The notes beneath the pieces are model-generated. The model made no database searches and was not told the origin of the DNA. It worked only from the letters and a program-made list of their open reading frames with translations. A program made the position numbers and the translations under genes. 64,000 nt of DNA from Modestobacter sp. VKM Ac-2985. GTDB lineage: Bacteria > Actinomycetota > Actinomycetes > Mycobacteriales > Geodermatophilaceae. Where the stretch lies: contig NZ_JAPVBI010000002.1 of assembly GCF_026967925.1 (NCBI RefSeq), positions 310,001 through 374,000 on the forward strand, given 5' to 3'. Position 1 is the stretch's first letter; each line of letters begins with the position of its first letter. Positions 42,859 to 50,537 of this stretch are shown here, piece after piece.

Positions 42859-43899
42859 TCAGTAGTCGAAGTCGCCGACGTTCTCGGTGGTCAGGACCAG
42901 CGGCGGGCCGAGCAGCAGGGTCTGGGTCGCCTCGTCGTACTCGACCGCGGACAGGTCGGGGTTGACGTCGTTGGTGGCCTCGAACTCGGTGCCCTCGGCC
43001 AGCTGCATGCCGGCCCAGACGGTCAGGTAGCCCAGCGCCTCGACGTCCCACAGCACGCTGGAGGAGGCCGAGCCGTCCTCCAGGTACGGGGCGATCGAGT
43101 TGGGGGTCCCGAGGCCGACGGTGGAGACCTGGCCGATCCGGCCGGCGTCCCGGACCGCCTGGGCGACGCCCGGTGCCGACGAGGTGCACTCGCCGACCAG
43201 CCCGGTCAGCGTCGGGTCGGAGTTCATCAGGTCGGTGGCCATCTGGGTGGCTGCAGCCTGGTCCTCACCGGCGTAGACGACCTCGGTGATCTCGGCATCG
43301 GGGTACTCCGAGGCGGTGTACTCGCGCTGGACCTCGATCCAGCTGTTCAGGTTCTCCGCCGTCTCGCCGCAGGACACGATGGCGTAGCGGCCCTGCCCGC
43401 CCATGGCCTCCATGATCTGGTCGGTCAGGGTCTGGCCGATGCCCTCGGTGGAGGCCTGGCTGACGAAGACCTCGCGGACCGAGTTCGGGGCGTCGGTGTC
43501 GGTGGTGCCCACCGCGATGCCGGCGTCGGCGGCCTCCTGCAGCAGGGGGGCCATGGAGTCGGGGTCGTTGGGCGCGACGAAGAGGACGTCGACGTCCTGC
43601 TGGATGAAGGAACGGACGATGTCTGCCTGCGCAGCGGCGTCCGCCTCGACCGGCCCCTGGTAGAGCCACTCGCAGCCCAGTTCCTCGCAGGCGGCCTCGC
43701 CGCCGGCGTTCATCGCCTCGAAGTAGGGGATGCCCTGCAGCTTCGGGACGAAGGCGATCGTGGGCATGTCGTCCCCACCACCGGATCCGCCGCCGCTGCC
43801 GCCGGCGGACCCGCCGCTGCCCTCGCCACACCCGGCAAGGGTGAGGGCCATCCCGACACCGACCACGGCGACCGTGGCCCTGTTACGCCTTGCGCTCAT
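42859..43899 (-). CDS. rhaS: rhamnose-type sugar-binding lipoprotein (RhaS-like)
   Basis: A 346-residue periplasmic-binding protein type 1. The signal peptide ends in the lipobox LTLAGC (Cys24), followed by a Gly/Ser linker and the domain start MPTIAFVPKLQGIPYFEAMNAGG. This KLQGIPYF form is typical of the rhamnose/autoinducer-2-like binding proteins. Sugar-site segments VLFVAPNDPDSMAPLLQEA and GTTDTDAPNS are present. ATG 43899 follows GGAG. Three hairpins precede the gene, so it may have its own regulated or processed mRNA 5' end. Confidence 0.9.
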   Translation of the reverse strand: MSARRNRATVAVVGVGMALTLAGCGEGSGGSAGGSGGGSGGGDDMPTIAFVPKLQGIPYFEAMNAGGEAACEELGCEWLYQGPVEADAAAQADIVRSFIQQDVDVLFVAPNDPDSMAPLLQEAADAGIAVGTTDTDAPNSVREVFVSQASTEGIGQTLTDQIMEAMGGQGRYAIVSCGETAENLNSWIEVQREYTASEYPDAEITEVVYAGEDQAAATQMATDLMNSDPTLTGLVGECTSSAPGVAQAVRDAGRIGQVSTVGLGTPNSIAPYLEDGSASSSVLWDVEALGYLTVWAGMQLAEGTEFEATNDVNPDLSAVEYDEATQTLLLGPPLVLTTENVGDFDY

Positions 43900-43916
43900 C
43901 TTCACTCCATCGTGAT

Positions 43917-43980
43917 GCGGGGGATTCCCCGCGGTGAGCCCGCCGCTCGGGAGAGCGGCGGGGACCGGGCACCTGCCCGG
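43917..43980 (-). promoter_or_regulatory. three consecutive hairpins between kinase and binding-protein genes
   Basis: Stems: 43917-43922/43927-43932 (GCGGGG/CCCCGC), 43939-43948/43953-43962 (10 bp, GGGA loop) and 43965-43971/43974-43980 (7 bp, tight loop). They fill the 107-bp gap. They may end the regulator-kinase transcript in part, or protect a processed 5' end. Confidence 0.5.
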
Positions 43981-44006
43981 GAGTCCGTGTTCCTTCGTGG
44001 GGTGGA

Positions 44007-45518
44007 TCAGCCGCCGCGGAGGCCGCGGGCCTGGTCGTCGGCGGTCATCAGCTGACGCAGCCGGGCCGCGGCGTCGTCCCACGCGGAGGACGACCGTGGC
44101 TCGTACGTGCGCAGCCGGCCCGAGGCGGCGACGACCCGGCGGAGGTCGGCCAGGTCGGCGAGCTCCCCCAGGGCGATCAGCTGCACGCCGGCGTTGCCCA
44201 GCGCGGTGGCCTCGACGGGCCCGCAGTGCACGGGCAGGCCGGTCGCGTCGGCCGTCGCCTGGGCCAGCAGGGCGTTCTGCGAGCCGCCCCCGGTGACGTT
44301 GATCGAGGTCGCCGGGTCCCCGGTCGCCGCCACCAGGTCCTCCGCCGTGGCCCGGTAGGTGAGGGCCAGGCTGTCGATCACGCAGCGGACGACCGCGCCG
44401 ACCGTCTCCGGCACCGGGTCACCGTGCCGCGCGCAGTAGGCGCGCAGCCGGCTGGGCATGTCGCCCGGGGCCAGGAAGTCGGTGGCGTTGGGGTTCACGA
44501 TGCTGCGCAGCGGCGGCTCGGCGGTGGCCAGCTCGACCAGGTCGGTGTAGCTGAGGTCGGCCCCCTCGCGTGCCCACTGCCGGCGGCACTCCTGCAGGAG
44601 CCACAGCCCCATCACGTTGCGCAGCAGCCGGACGGTGCCGGCGTAGCCGCCCTCGTTGGTGAGGTTGGCGGCCGACGTCGCCGGTGTCACCAGGGCGTCG
44701 TCCCGCTCGACCCCCATCAGGGACCAGGTGCCCGAGGAGATGAACAGCCCACCGGGGCCGCCGAACGGGGTGCCGACCACCGCCGCCGCCGTGTCGTGGC
44801 CGGTCGGGACGACGACCCGGGTGCCGGCCAGTGGCCCCGCGCCGAGCGGGCCGACCACGGGGCCGACGTCGGTGCCCGGCGCCACGACCTCCGGCAGCAG
44901 GTGGGTGGGGACCTGGAGGGCGTCGAGCAGCCCGGTCGCCCAGGTGCCGGTCGCGGTGTCGTACATGCCGGAGGTGGAGGCGGCGGTGTGCTCGGTGGCG
45001 CGGAGCCCGGAGAGCCGGTGGTGGAAGAGGTCCGGGACCATCAGCAGCGTCGCCGCTCCGGCCAGCCGGTCGGTGTGGTGGGCGTCGTCCAGCAGGGCGA
45101 AGACCCCGTTGATCTCCATGGTCTGGCAGCCGGTGGCGGCGTAGAGGGCCTCCTGCCCGACCATGCCGATGGCCTCGGCCATCGCCCGGACCTGCCGGGG
45201 GTCGCGGTAGCAGGTCGGCTCGTCCAGCAGCGTGCCGTCGGCGCGCAGCAGGCCGTAGTCCACGCCCCAGGTGTCCACGCCGACCGAGGCGATCGGCCGG
45301 TCCCGCCCGAGTGCGGCCAGCTGCTCCTCGACGTGTCCCCACAACCGCTCGAACTCCCAGCGGAGCACCCCGTCCACCGGGCGGGCCCCGTTGGGGAACC
45401 GGCCGACGACGTCGAGGTCCAGCCGCTGTCCGTCGAAGGTGGCCGCGACGACCCGACCGCTCTCGGCGCCCAGGTCGACGGCGGCGACGGTCTGGCCGGT
45501 GCCCGGCCGGCCGCTCAC
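44007..45518 (-). CDS. rhamnulokinase-like sugar kinase
   Basis: A 503-residue FGGY kinase of the rhamnulokinase type, clearly a paralogue of rhaB at 32467: VAAVDLGAESGRVVAATFDG, GVDTWGVDYGLLRADGTLLDEPTCYRD (first 20: GVDTWGVDYGLLRADGTLLD), ISSGTWSLMGVERDD, RLLRNVMGLWLLQECRRQW and NVTGGGSQNALLAQATAD. Its start lies close to the domain, with no extension. It overlaps the deoR-type gene by 4 nt, so the regulator and kinase are translated together. Substrate: L-rhamnulose or a close 6-deoxyketose. Confidence 0.9.
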   Translation of the reverse strand: MSGRPGTGQTVAAVDLGAESGRVVAATFDGQRLDLDVVGRFPNGARPVDGVLRWEFERLWGHVEEQLAALGRDRPIASVGVDTWGVDYGLLRADGTLLDEPTCYRDPRQVRAMAEAIGMVGQEALYAATGCQTMEINGVFALLDDAHHTDRLAGAATLLMVPDLFHHRLSGLRATEHTAASTSGMYDTATGTWATGLLDALQVPTHLLPEVVAPGTDVGPVVGPLGAGPLAGTRVVVPTGHDTAAAVVGTPFGGPGGLFISSGTWSLMGVERDDALVTPATSAANLTNEGGYAGTVRLLRNVMGLWLLQECRRQWAREGADLSYTDLVELATAEPPLRSIVNPNATDFLAPGDMPSRLRAYCARHGDPVPETVGAVVRCVIDSLALTYRATAEDLVAATGDPATSINVTGGGSQNALLAQATADATGLPVHCGPVEATALGNAGVQLIALGELADLADLRRVVAASGRLRTYEPRSSSAWDDAAARLRQLMTADDQARGLRGG

Positions 45519-46300
45519 GGCCGACGCTCCATCGCCACGGCGTGCACGGGGACGCCGGCGGCCGTGATCGCGGCGGCCTGGGCCGGGTCCACGCCGTCAT
45601 CGGTGTAGACGGCGGTCAGCCGGCCGATCGGCACGCACGGGTGGATGGAGAAGCCGCCGAACTTCGCGGAGTCGACGAGCCCGTAGACCTCGGCGCAGGC
45701 ATCGGCCAGGTAGCGCTTGGCCTGGGCCTCCTCGTTCGCCAGGTCCAGCAGCCCGTGTTCGACGGAGATCCCGTGGCCGCCCAGGAAGCCGCGGTCGATC
45801 CGGCCGCGGCCGGCCAGCACGTCGCCGACCAGCCCGACCAGCGAGCGGGCGGAGCGGCGGACGACGCCGCCGGGGAGCAGCACGTTCGCGTCGGTGCGCT
45901 CGGACAGCAGGGTGGCCGTGGGCAGGCTGTTGGTCACGACGACGAGCCCGCGCCGGTCGAGCAGCTGCTGGGCCAGGTAGTGACAGGTGCTGGAGGAGTC
46001 GAGGGCGATCACGTCGCCGTCGCGGACCAGCGGGGCGACCGCGTCGGCGATCGCCTCCTTCTCGGCCCGCCGGTGCCGCAGCCGGCTCTCGAACGAGCCC
46101 TCGTCGGAGACCGCGGCCGGGACCGCCCCACCGCGCACCCGGCGCAGCACCGACCGCTGCTCCAGCGCCTCGAGGTCCTTGCGGATGGTGACCGTCGACA
46201 CGCCCAGCTGGTCGGCCAGGCTGGCCACGAGCACCCGGCCGTGGCTGTCGAGCTGCTCGAGGATCGCCCGGGAACGGGCGAACTCGTCGAGTGCGGTCAC
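45515..46300 (-). CDS. DeoR/GlpR-family transcriptional regulator
   Basis: A 261-residue DeoR-type repressor. The N-terminal helix-turn-helix (about 5-55) reads RSRAILEQLDSHGRVLVASLADQLGVSTVTIRKDLEALEQ (key part ADQLGVSTVTIRKDLEALE). The effector domain contains DSSSTCHYLAQQL, VVTNSLPTATLL and LGGHGISVEHGL, the sugar-phosphate-binding fold of the family. GTG 46300 follows AGGAAGGA; an upstream in-frame ATG at 46360 lies within the promoter. CGAAA repeats in its own promoter are likely operators. It heads the second sugar cluster. Confidence 0.9.
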   Translation of the reverse strand: MTALDEFARSRAILEQLDSHGRVLVASLADQLGVSTVTIRKDLEALEQRSVLRRVRGGAVPAAVSDEGSFESRLRHRRAEKEAIADAVAPLVRDGDVIALDSSSTCHYLAQQLLDRRGLVVVTNSLPTATLLSERTDANVLLPGGVVRRSARSLVGLVGDVLAGRGRIDRGFLGGHGISVEHGLLDLANEEAQAKRYLADACAEVYGLVDSAKFGGFSIHPCVPIGRLTAVYTDDGVDPAQAAAITAAGVPVHAVAMERRP

Positions 46301-46359
46301 GGGTCGTTCCTTCCTCGGCGTCAGCGGCGAGTGGGTGGTTCGTTGTGATGCAGGCCGCA

Positions 46360-46388
46360 AAGCTAAGGAGAACGAAACTGAACGTCAA
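46360..46388 (-). promoter_or_regulatory. promoter of the deoR-headed sugar operon
   Basis: On the - strand: -35 TTGACG (complement of 46383-46388), 17-bp spacer, -10 TAGCTT (complement of 46360-46365). Expected start point near 46353, about 50 nt before the regulator GTG. Confidence 0.65.
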
Positions 46389-46429
46389 CAAGTGAAGCTC
46401 GTCCGAAACCGTGATCGCGTCGAACGAAA
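46373..46429. promoter_or_regulatory. CGAAA direct repeats, probable DeoR-type operators
   Basis: CGAAA at 46373-46377, 46404-46408 and 46425-46429, spaced 31 and 21 bp, that is about three and two helical turns. The first lies between -35 and -10 of the promoter. Short CGAAA/TTTCG repeats are the usual recognition units of DeoR/GlpR-type regulators. Confidence 0.55.
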
Positions 46430-46475
46430 GCAGGCGAGCACGGCGGTGCACGATCATGTCGGGTCCGGCCGTCGG

Positions 46476-46499
46476 GGTCGGCCCCGGGAGAGGCCGACC
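46476..46499 (-). terminator. hairpin after tctC copy 1
   Basis: GGTCGGCC (46476-46483) pairs with GGCCGACC (46492-46499) over 8 bp with an 8-nt loop, directly after the stop codon of the tctC-type gene. Confidence 0.6.
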
Positions 46500-46500
46500 G

Positions 46501-47493
46501 TCAGCCGCCGAGGATCGGCTCGTACACCTCCTGGGTGCGGTCGAGCAGCTCCTGGAACTCCTCTGCGCCCTGGAACTCCTCCGGCACGTACTCCTCGCCG
46601 ATCTGCTGCACGACCGCCGGGTCCTCCGAGGCCGTCCGCAGCGCCTCCTCCAGCTCGGTGACGATCTCCTCGGGCAGCTCACCGGGCCCGATCAGGCCGA
46701 ACGTCGACCCGGACAGCGTCAGCTCCGGGAAGCCGGACTCGGCCAGGGTGGGGGTGTCCGGCAGCCAGGGCAGCGGCTCGGCGGAGGAGACCGCCAGCGG
46801 CCGGAACTGGCCGGCGTCGATGTTGCTGGTGACGTCGGAGGAGGCGTTGATCAGCACCGCGTCGACGTTGCCGCCGAGCAGGGCGGTGGTCATCTCGGCG
46901 TTGCCGTTGAACGGCACGGCGGTGACCTCGACGTCGTACTCGTCGGCCAGCCGTTGCAGCTCGATCGCCTGCGGTGTGGAGGCGCCCGGGGTGCCCACGT
47001 TCAGCGTGCCGGGCTGCTCCTGCGCCGCGGTGAAGAAGTCCTCGGCGGTGGAGTACGGGGAGTCGGCGCCCACGGCGAGCACCGACGGCACCTCGGTCAT
47101 CACCCCGATCGGCGTCACGTCGTCCTTGGTGTAGCCGACCTCGTTGGCCAGCGGCGTGACCACCAGCGTGCCGGCGGTGGCCAGGGAGAGGGTGTGGCCG
47201 TCGGGGTCGGCGCCGATCAGCTCCTGGGTGGCGAGCGCACCTGAGCCGCCGGGCAGGTTCTCCACCACCACGGTCTGCCCCAGCTGCTCCTCCAGGGAGG
47301 CGCCGTAGGCGCGGGCGGCCAGGTCCGTGGGCCCGCCGGCCCCGTACGGCACGAGCAGTCGGATCTCCTCGGTCGGGTACTCGGCGGCCGCGTCGGCCGA
47401 TCCGGACGTCGTCTCCTCCGCCCCGCCGCAGGCGGCCAGCAGGCCGAGGGTGGCGCAGGCGGTGAGGGCGCGGGCGGTGCGGGACAGGGGCAT
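46501..47493 (-). CDS. TctC-family substrate-binding lipoprotein (copy 1)
   Basis: A 330-residue extracellular binding protein of the tripartite tricarboxylate transporter (TTT/Bug) family. Lipobox LLAAC with Cys22; the domain starts YPTEEIRLLVPYGAGGPTD, the conserved PxxAGGxxD carboxylate loop, and later has GTPGASTPQAIELQRLADEY and FNGNAEMTTALLGGNVDA. It is closely similar to copy 3 (54719) and less so to copy 2 (50521). ATG 47493 follows GGAGG. It is last in the - strand operon, after the CoA-transferase genes. Ligand: an organic carboxylate, not determined. Confidence 0.9.
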   Translation of the reverse strand: MPLSRTARALTACATLGLLAACGGAEETTSGSADAAAEYPTEEIRLLVPYGAGGPTDLAARAYGASLEEQLGQTVVVENLPGGSGALATQELIGADPDGHTLSLATAGTLVVTPLANEVGYTKDDVTPIGVMTEVPSVLAVGADSPYSTAEDFFTAAQEQPGTLNVGTPGASTPQAIELQRLADEYDVEVTAVPFNGNAEMTTALLGGNVDAVLINASSDVTSNIDAGQFRPLAVSSAEPLPWLPDTPTLAESGFPELTLSGSTFGLIGPGELPEEIVTELEEALRTASEDPAVVQQIGEEYVPEEFQGAEEFQELLDRTQEVYEPILGG

Positions 47494-47521
47494 CGTTGCC
47501 TCCGGGGTCGGGTGGGACCGG

Positions 47522-48190
47522 TCAGTGCGGGTCGAGCTCGCCGACGTCGTCGGCGAAGGTGAGCCGGGCGGCGGTCACCGACTGCAGCTCCGCGCGGGTG
47601 AGCCCCGGGGCCATCTCCTGGACGACCAGCCCGTCGGGGCCGACGTCGAGGACCGCCAGGTCGGTGTAGACCCGGTCCACCACCCCGGCGGCGGTGAGCG
47701 GGTACGTGCACCGGGGGAGCAGCTTGGGGCGGCCGTCCCGGGTGGTGTGCGTCGTCATCACCAGCACCCGCTTGGCGCCCACGGCCAGGTCCATCGCCCC
47801 GCCGACGGCGGGCGGCATGGTGGCCAGGTCGGTGATCCAGTTGGCCAGGTCGCCGGTCTCGGAGACCTGGAAGGCGCCGAGCACGGAGATGTCGATGTGC
47901 CCGCCGCGCATCATCACGAAGGCGTCGGTGTGGTGGAAGTAGGAGCCCCCGGGCAGCAGCGTCACCGGCTGCTTGCCGGCGTTGATCAGCTCCCGGTCCT
48001 CCTCGCCGGGTGCCGGGGCCGGTCCCATCCCGAGGATCCCGTTCTCGCTGTGGTAGACGATCTCCTTGTCCGGGCCGACCACCTCGCCGACCAGGATCGG
48101 CATGCCGATGCCCAGGTTGACGTAGGAGCCGTCCGGGATGTCCCGGGCCACCCGCCGGGCCACGGCCACGTCGCTCAGCGGGCTGATCAC
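47522..48190 (-). CDS. CoA-transferase, beta subunit (3-oxoacid/3-oxoadipate type)
   Basis: A 222-residue type I CoA-transferase subunit B. It has VNLGIGMPILVGEVV, the catalytic Glu in HSENGILGMGP, LLPGGSYFHHTDAFVMMRGGHIDISVLGA and a DLANWITDL segment. It pairs with the alpha subunit encoded immediately upstream (4-nt overlap). Members move CoA from succinyl-CoA to 3-oxo acids. In this setting it probably activates the carboxylate taken up by the TTT system, or a product of the ThDP enzyme. GTG 48190 is the most likely start. Confidence 0.9.
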   Translation of the reverse strand: MISPLSDVAVARRVARDIPDGSYVNLGIGMPILVGEVVGPDKEIVYHSENGILGMGPAPAPGEEDRELINAGKQPVTLLPGGSYFHHTDAFVMMRGGHIDISVLGAFQVSETGDLANWITDLATMPPAVGGAMDLAVGAKRVLVMTTHTTRDGRPKLLPRCTYPLTAAGVVDRVYTDLAVLDVGPDGLVVQEMAPGLTRAELQSVTAARLTFADDVGELDPH

Positions 48191-48855
48191 GACGCCGCCA
48201 CCCGGACCACCCGGTCGACGAAGACGCCGGGGGTGACCACCGCCTCCGGGTCCAGGTCGCCCAGCTCGACGAACTCCTCGACCTGCACCACCGTGAGCGC
48301 CGCCGCGGTGGCCATCGTGGGGCCGTAGTTGCGCGCCGCCGTCCGGTAGACGAGGTTGCCCCACCGGTCGGCCCGGTGGGCCTTGATCAGCGCGACGTCG
48401 CCGGGCAGCGGGTGCTCGAACACGTGCGGGCGGCCGTCGATGACGCGCACCTCCTTGCCCTCGGCCAGCAGGGTGTCCGCGCCGGTCGGGGTGAAGAACC
48501 CGCCCAGCCCGGCGCCGGCGGCGCGCATCCGCTCGCTCAGCGTCCCCTGCGGCACCAGCTCCAGGCCGATCTCCCCGGCCCGCCACCGCTCCTCGAACCA
48601 GACCGAGCCCATCGACCGGGGGTAGGAGCAGACGACCGTCCGCACCCGGCGCTCCCGGATCAGCGCGGCGACGTCGCTCTCCCCCGCCCCGGCGTTGTTG
48701 GTGACCACGGTCAGGTCGCGGGCCCCGTGGTCGAGCAGGGCGTGCACCAGCTCCACCGGGACGCCGGAGTCCCCGAAGCCCCCGATCAGCACGGTGGCGC
48801 CGTCGGAGATCCCGGCGACCGCGTCGGCGAGGGTCGCCACCCGCTTGTCGATCAC
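48187..48855 (-). CDS. CoA-transferase, alpha subunit (3-oxoacid/3-oxoadipate type)
   Basis: A 222-residue type I CoA-transferase subunit A: DGATVLIGGFGDSGVPVELV near the N-terminus (the GGFG motif), TVVTNNAGAGESDVAALI, GGFFTPTGADTLLAEGKE and ALIKAHRADRWGNLVYR. It lacks the catalytic Glu, which is in the beta subunit. GTG 48855 overlaps the stop of the ThDP enzyme gene by 4 nt. Same-length subunits and the overlaps indicate a stable heteromer made from one message. Confidence 0.9.
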   Translation of the reverse strand: MIDKRVATLADAVAGISDGATVLIGGFGDSGVPVELVHALLDHGARDLTVVTNNAGAGESDVAALIRERRVRTVVCSYPRSMGSVWFEERWRAGEIGLELVPQGTLSERMRAAGAGLGGFFTPTGADTLLAEGKEVRVIDGRPHVFEHPLPGDVALIKAHRADRWGNLVYRTAARNYGPTMATAAALTVVQVEEFVELGDLDPEAVVTPGVFVDRVVRVAAS

Positions 48856-50537
48856 CGCTGCGCCTGCCGGCGGTACCAGCGCGGTGAGGTCGACGGCGGC
48901 GGGGTGAGGGCCGCCTGCACCACCAGCACGTTGGGGCCGGTGGCGCCCAGCGCGGCGGTCAGCCGGTCCTCGAACTCCGACCCGAAGCCGTCGACGGCGT
49001 CCGCCGGGACGCCGAAGGAGCGGGCCAGGGCGACGAAGTCGGGGGTGGCCAGGTCGACGCCGCGGGTCGGGGCGCCGCTGTGCACCTGGTCGAAGCGGAG
49101 CATCCCGTAGCCGCCGTCGTCGACGATCACCACGGTCAGCGGCGGCTGCTCCTGCGCGACCGCGGCCAGCTCGCCGCACGCGAAGAGGAAACCGCCGTCG
49201 CCGACCAGGGCCAGGGCGCGGCCCTGCCCGGCCAGCGCAGCGCCGAGCGCCGCAGGGAAGGCGTAGCCGAGCGTGCCCCAGCCCATCGGGAAGGCGAACC
49301 GGCGCGGCCCGGGGACCCGGCCGAACGCCGCGACCCAGTAGCCGGCGATGCACATGTCGGCCAGCAGCAGGCCGTCCGGTGCCACCCGGGCCAGCACGTC
49401 GAGCAGCTGGGCGGCCTGCGGGTCCTCGGCCGCCACCAGTGCGCGGACCCGCTGACCGAGGCCGGCCAGCCGCTCCCGCAGCTCGGGGAGGCCGTCGCGC
49501 GGCGGGGTGCCGGCGAGGAGCTGGCCGACCACCGCGGTGGCGTCCCCGACCAGGGTCAGGTCGGCCGGGTAGTTCTTGTTCGCGTCGGCGGCGTCGACGT
49601 TCACCGCGAGCAGGGTTGGCGGCTGGGGCATCGCCCAGTTCTGCGTGGTCATCCCGTCGAGGTCGCTGCCGACGGCGATCACCAGGTCGGCGTCGTCCCA
49701 CAGCGCCCCGATCTCGGGCACGTGCGCCGGCCCGGGGACCAGGCACGGGTGGTCGGGTGGGAGCACCCCACGGCCGTTGTAGGTGGTGACCACCGGCGCC
49801 GCGAGCTGCTCGGCGAGCCGGCCCAGCACCTCCCCGGCGCCGCTGCGCAGTGCGCCACCGCCGGCCCAGATCAGCGGGCGCCGGGCCGCGGTCAGCAGCT
49901 CCACCGCGCGGGCGACGTCCGGTTGTGGCGCGGTGGCCGGAGGCAGCGGCTCCGGGGCGGTCGGCCGGGTGCCGTCCACGGGGTCGGTGAGCAGGTCGGT
50001 CGGCACCCCGAGGTAGACCGGCCCGGTCGCGGCGGTCAGCGCGAGCACCCCGCACCGCAGCGTCTCCGCGCCCAGCTGCCCGGACTCCTGGCAGGTCACC
50101 GCCGCCTTGGTGACCGGGGCGAACATCGCGCCCTGGTCCCGGGTCTCGTGCAGCACCCCGCGGTGCACGCCCGGGCGGCGCAGGGTGGTGGGGATGTCGG
50201 TGGCCACCACCAGCACCGGCGCCCCCGACGCCATCGCCTCGCCGGTGGCGCCCAGTGTGTTGGCCGCCCCGGGGCCGGTCGTGACGACGGCGACGCCCAG
50301 CCGGCCGGTGGCCCGGGCGTAGCCGTCGGCGGCGTAGACCGCGGTCTGCTCGTGCCGCACGCCCACCAGCCGCAGCCCCGCCGCGGCCGCTGCCTCCCAG
50401 AGGGCCAGGTTGTGCACCCCGGGCAGGCCGAAGGCGATCTCCACGCCCAGCTCCTGCAGGGCGGCGACCAGGTCGTCGGCGCCGGTCCGCACGCCGGTCG
50501 CGGTCGCGGTCGCGGTGGCCTCAGTCGCCGAGGACAT
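48852..50537 (-). CDS. thiamine diphosphate-dependent enzyme (acetolactate synthase-like)
   Basis: A 561-residue enzyme with the three-domain layout of ThDP decarboxylases and lyases. N-terminal PYR domain: FGLPGVHNLALWEAA and the cofactor-activating Glu in GVRHEQTAVYAADGYARATG. Middle NAD/FAD-like domain with RPLIWAGGGALRSGA. C-terminal PP domain with GDGGFLFACGELAAVAQEQ followed by IVDDGGYGML. The usual NN before the G-Y is DD here, so one magnesium ligand is Asp rather than Asn. No small regulatory subunit gene is nearby, which argues against true acetolactate synthase. Substrate unknown; the cluster suggests a 2-oxo or CoA-activated carboxylate. Confidence 0.85.
   Translation of the reverse strand: MSSATEATATATATGVRTGADDLVAALQELGVEIAFGLPGVHNLALWEAAAAAGLRLVGVRHEQTAVYAADGYARATGRLGVAVVTTGPGAANTLGATGEAMASGAPVLVVATDIPTTLRRPGVHRGVLHETRDQGAMFAPVTKAAVTCQESGQLGAETLRCGVLALTAATGPVYLGVPTDLLTDPVDGTRPTAPEPLPPATAPQPDVARAVELLTAARRPLIWAGGGALRSGAGEVLGRLAEQLAAPVVTTYNGRGVLPPDHPCLVPGPAHVPEIGALWDDADLVIAVGSDLDGMTTQNWAMPQPPTLLAVNVDAADANKNYPADLTLVGDATAVVGQLLAGTPPRDGLPELRERLAGLGQRVRALVAAEDPQAAQLLDVLARVAPDGLLLADMCIAGYWVAAFGRVPGPRRFAFPMGWGTLGYAFPAALGAALAGQGRALALVGDGGFLFACGELAAVAQEQPPLTVVIVDDGGYGMLRFDQVHSGAPTRGVDLATPDFVALARSFGVPADAVDGFGSEFEDRLTAALGATGPNVLVVQAALTPPPSTSPRWYRRQAQR

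Noticed and set aside
41920-44055. A 711-residue + strand frame across the ABC transporter genes
   Set aside because: It is antisense to clear ATPase and binding-protein genes and has no recognisable domain.
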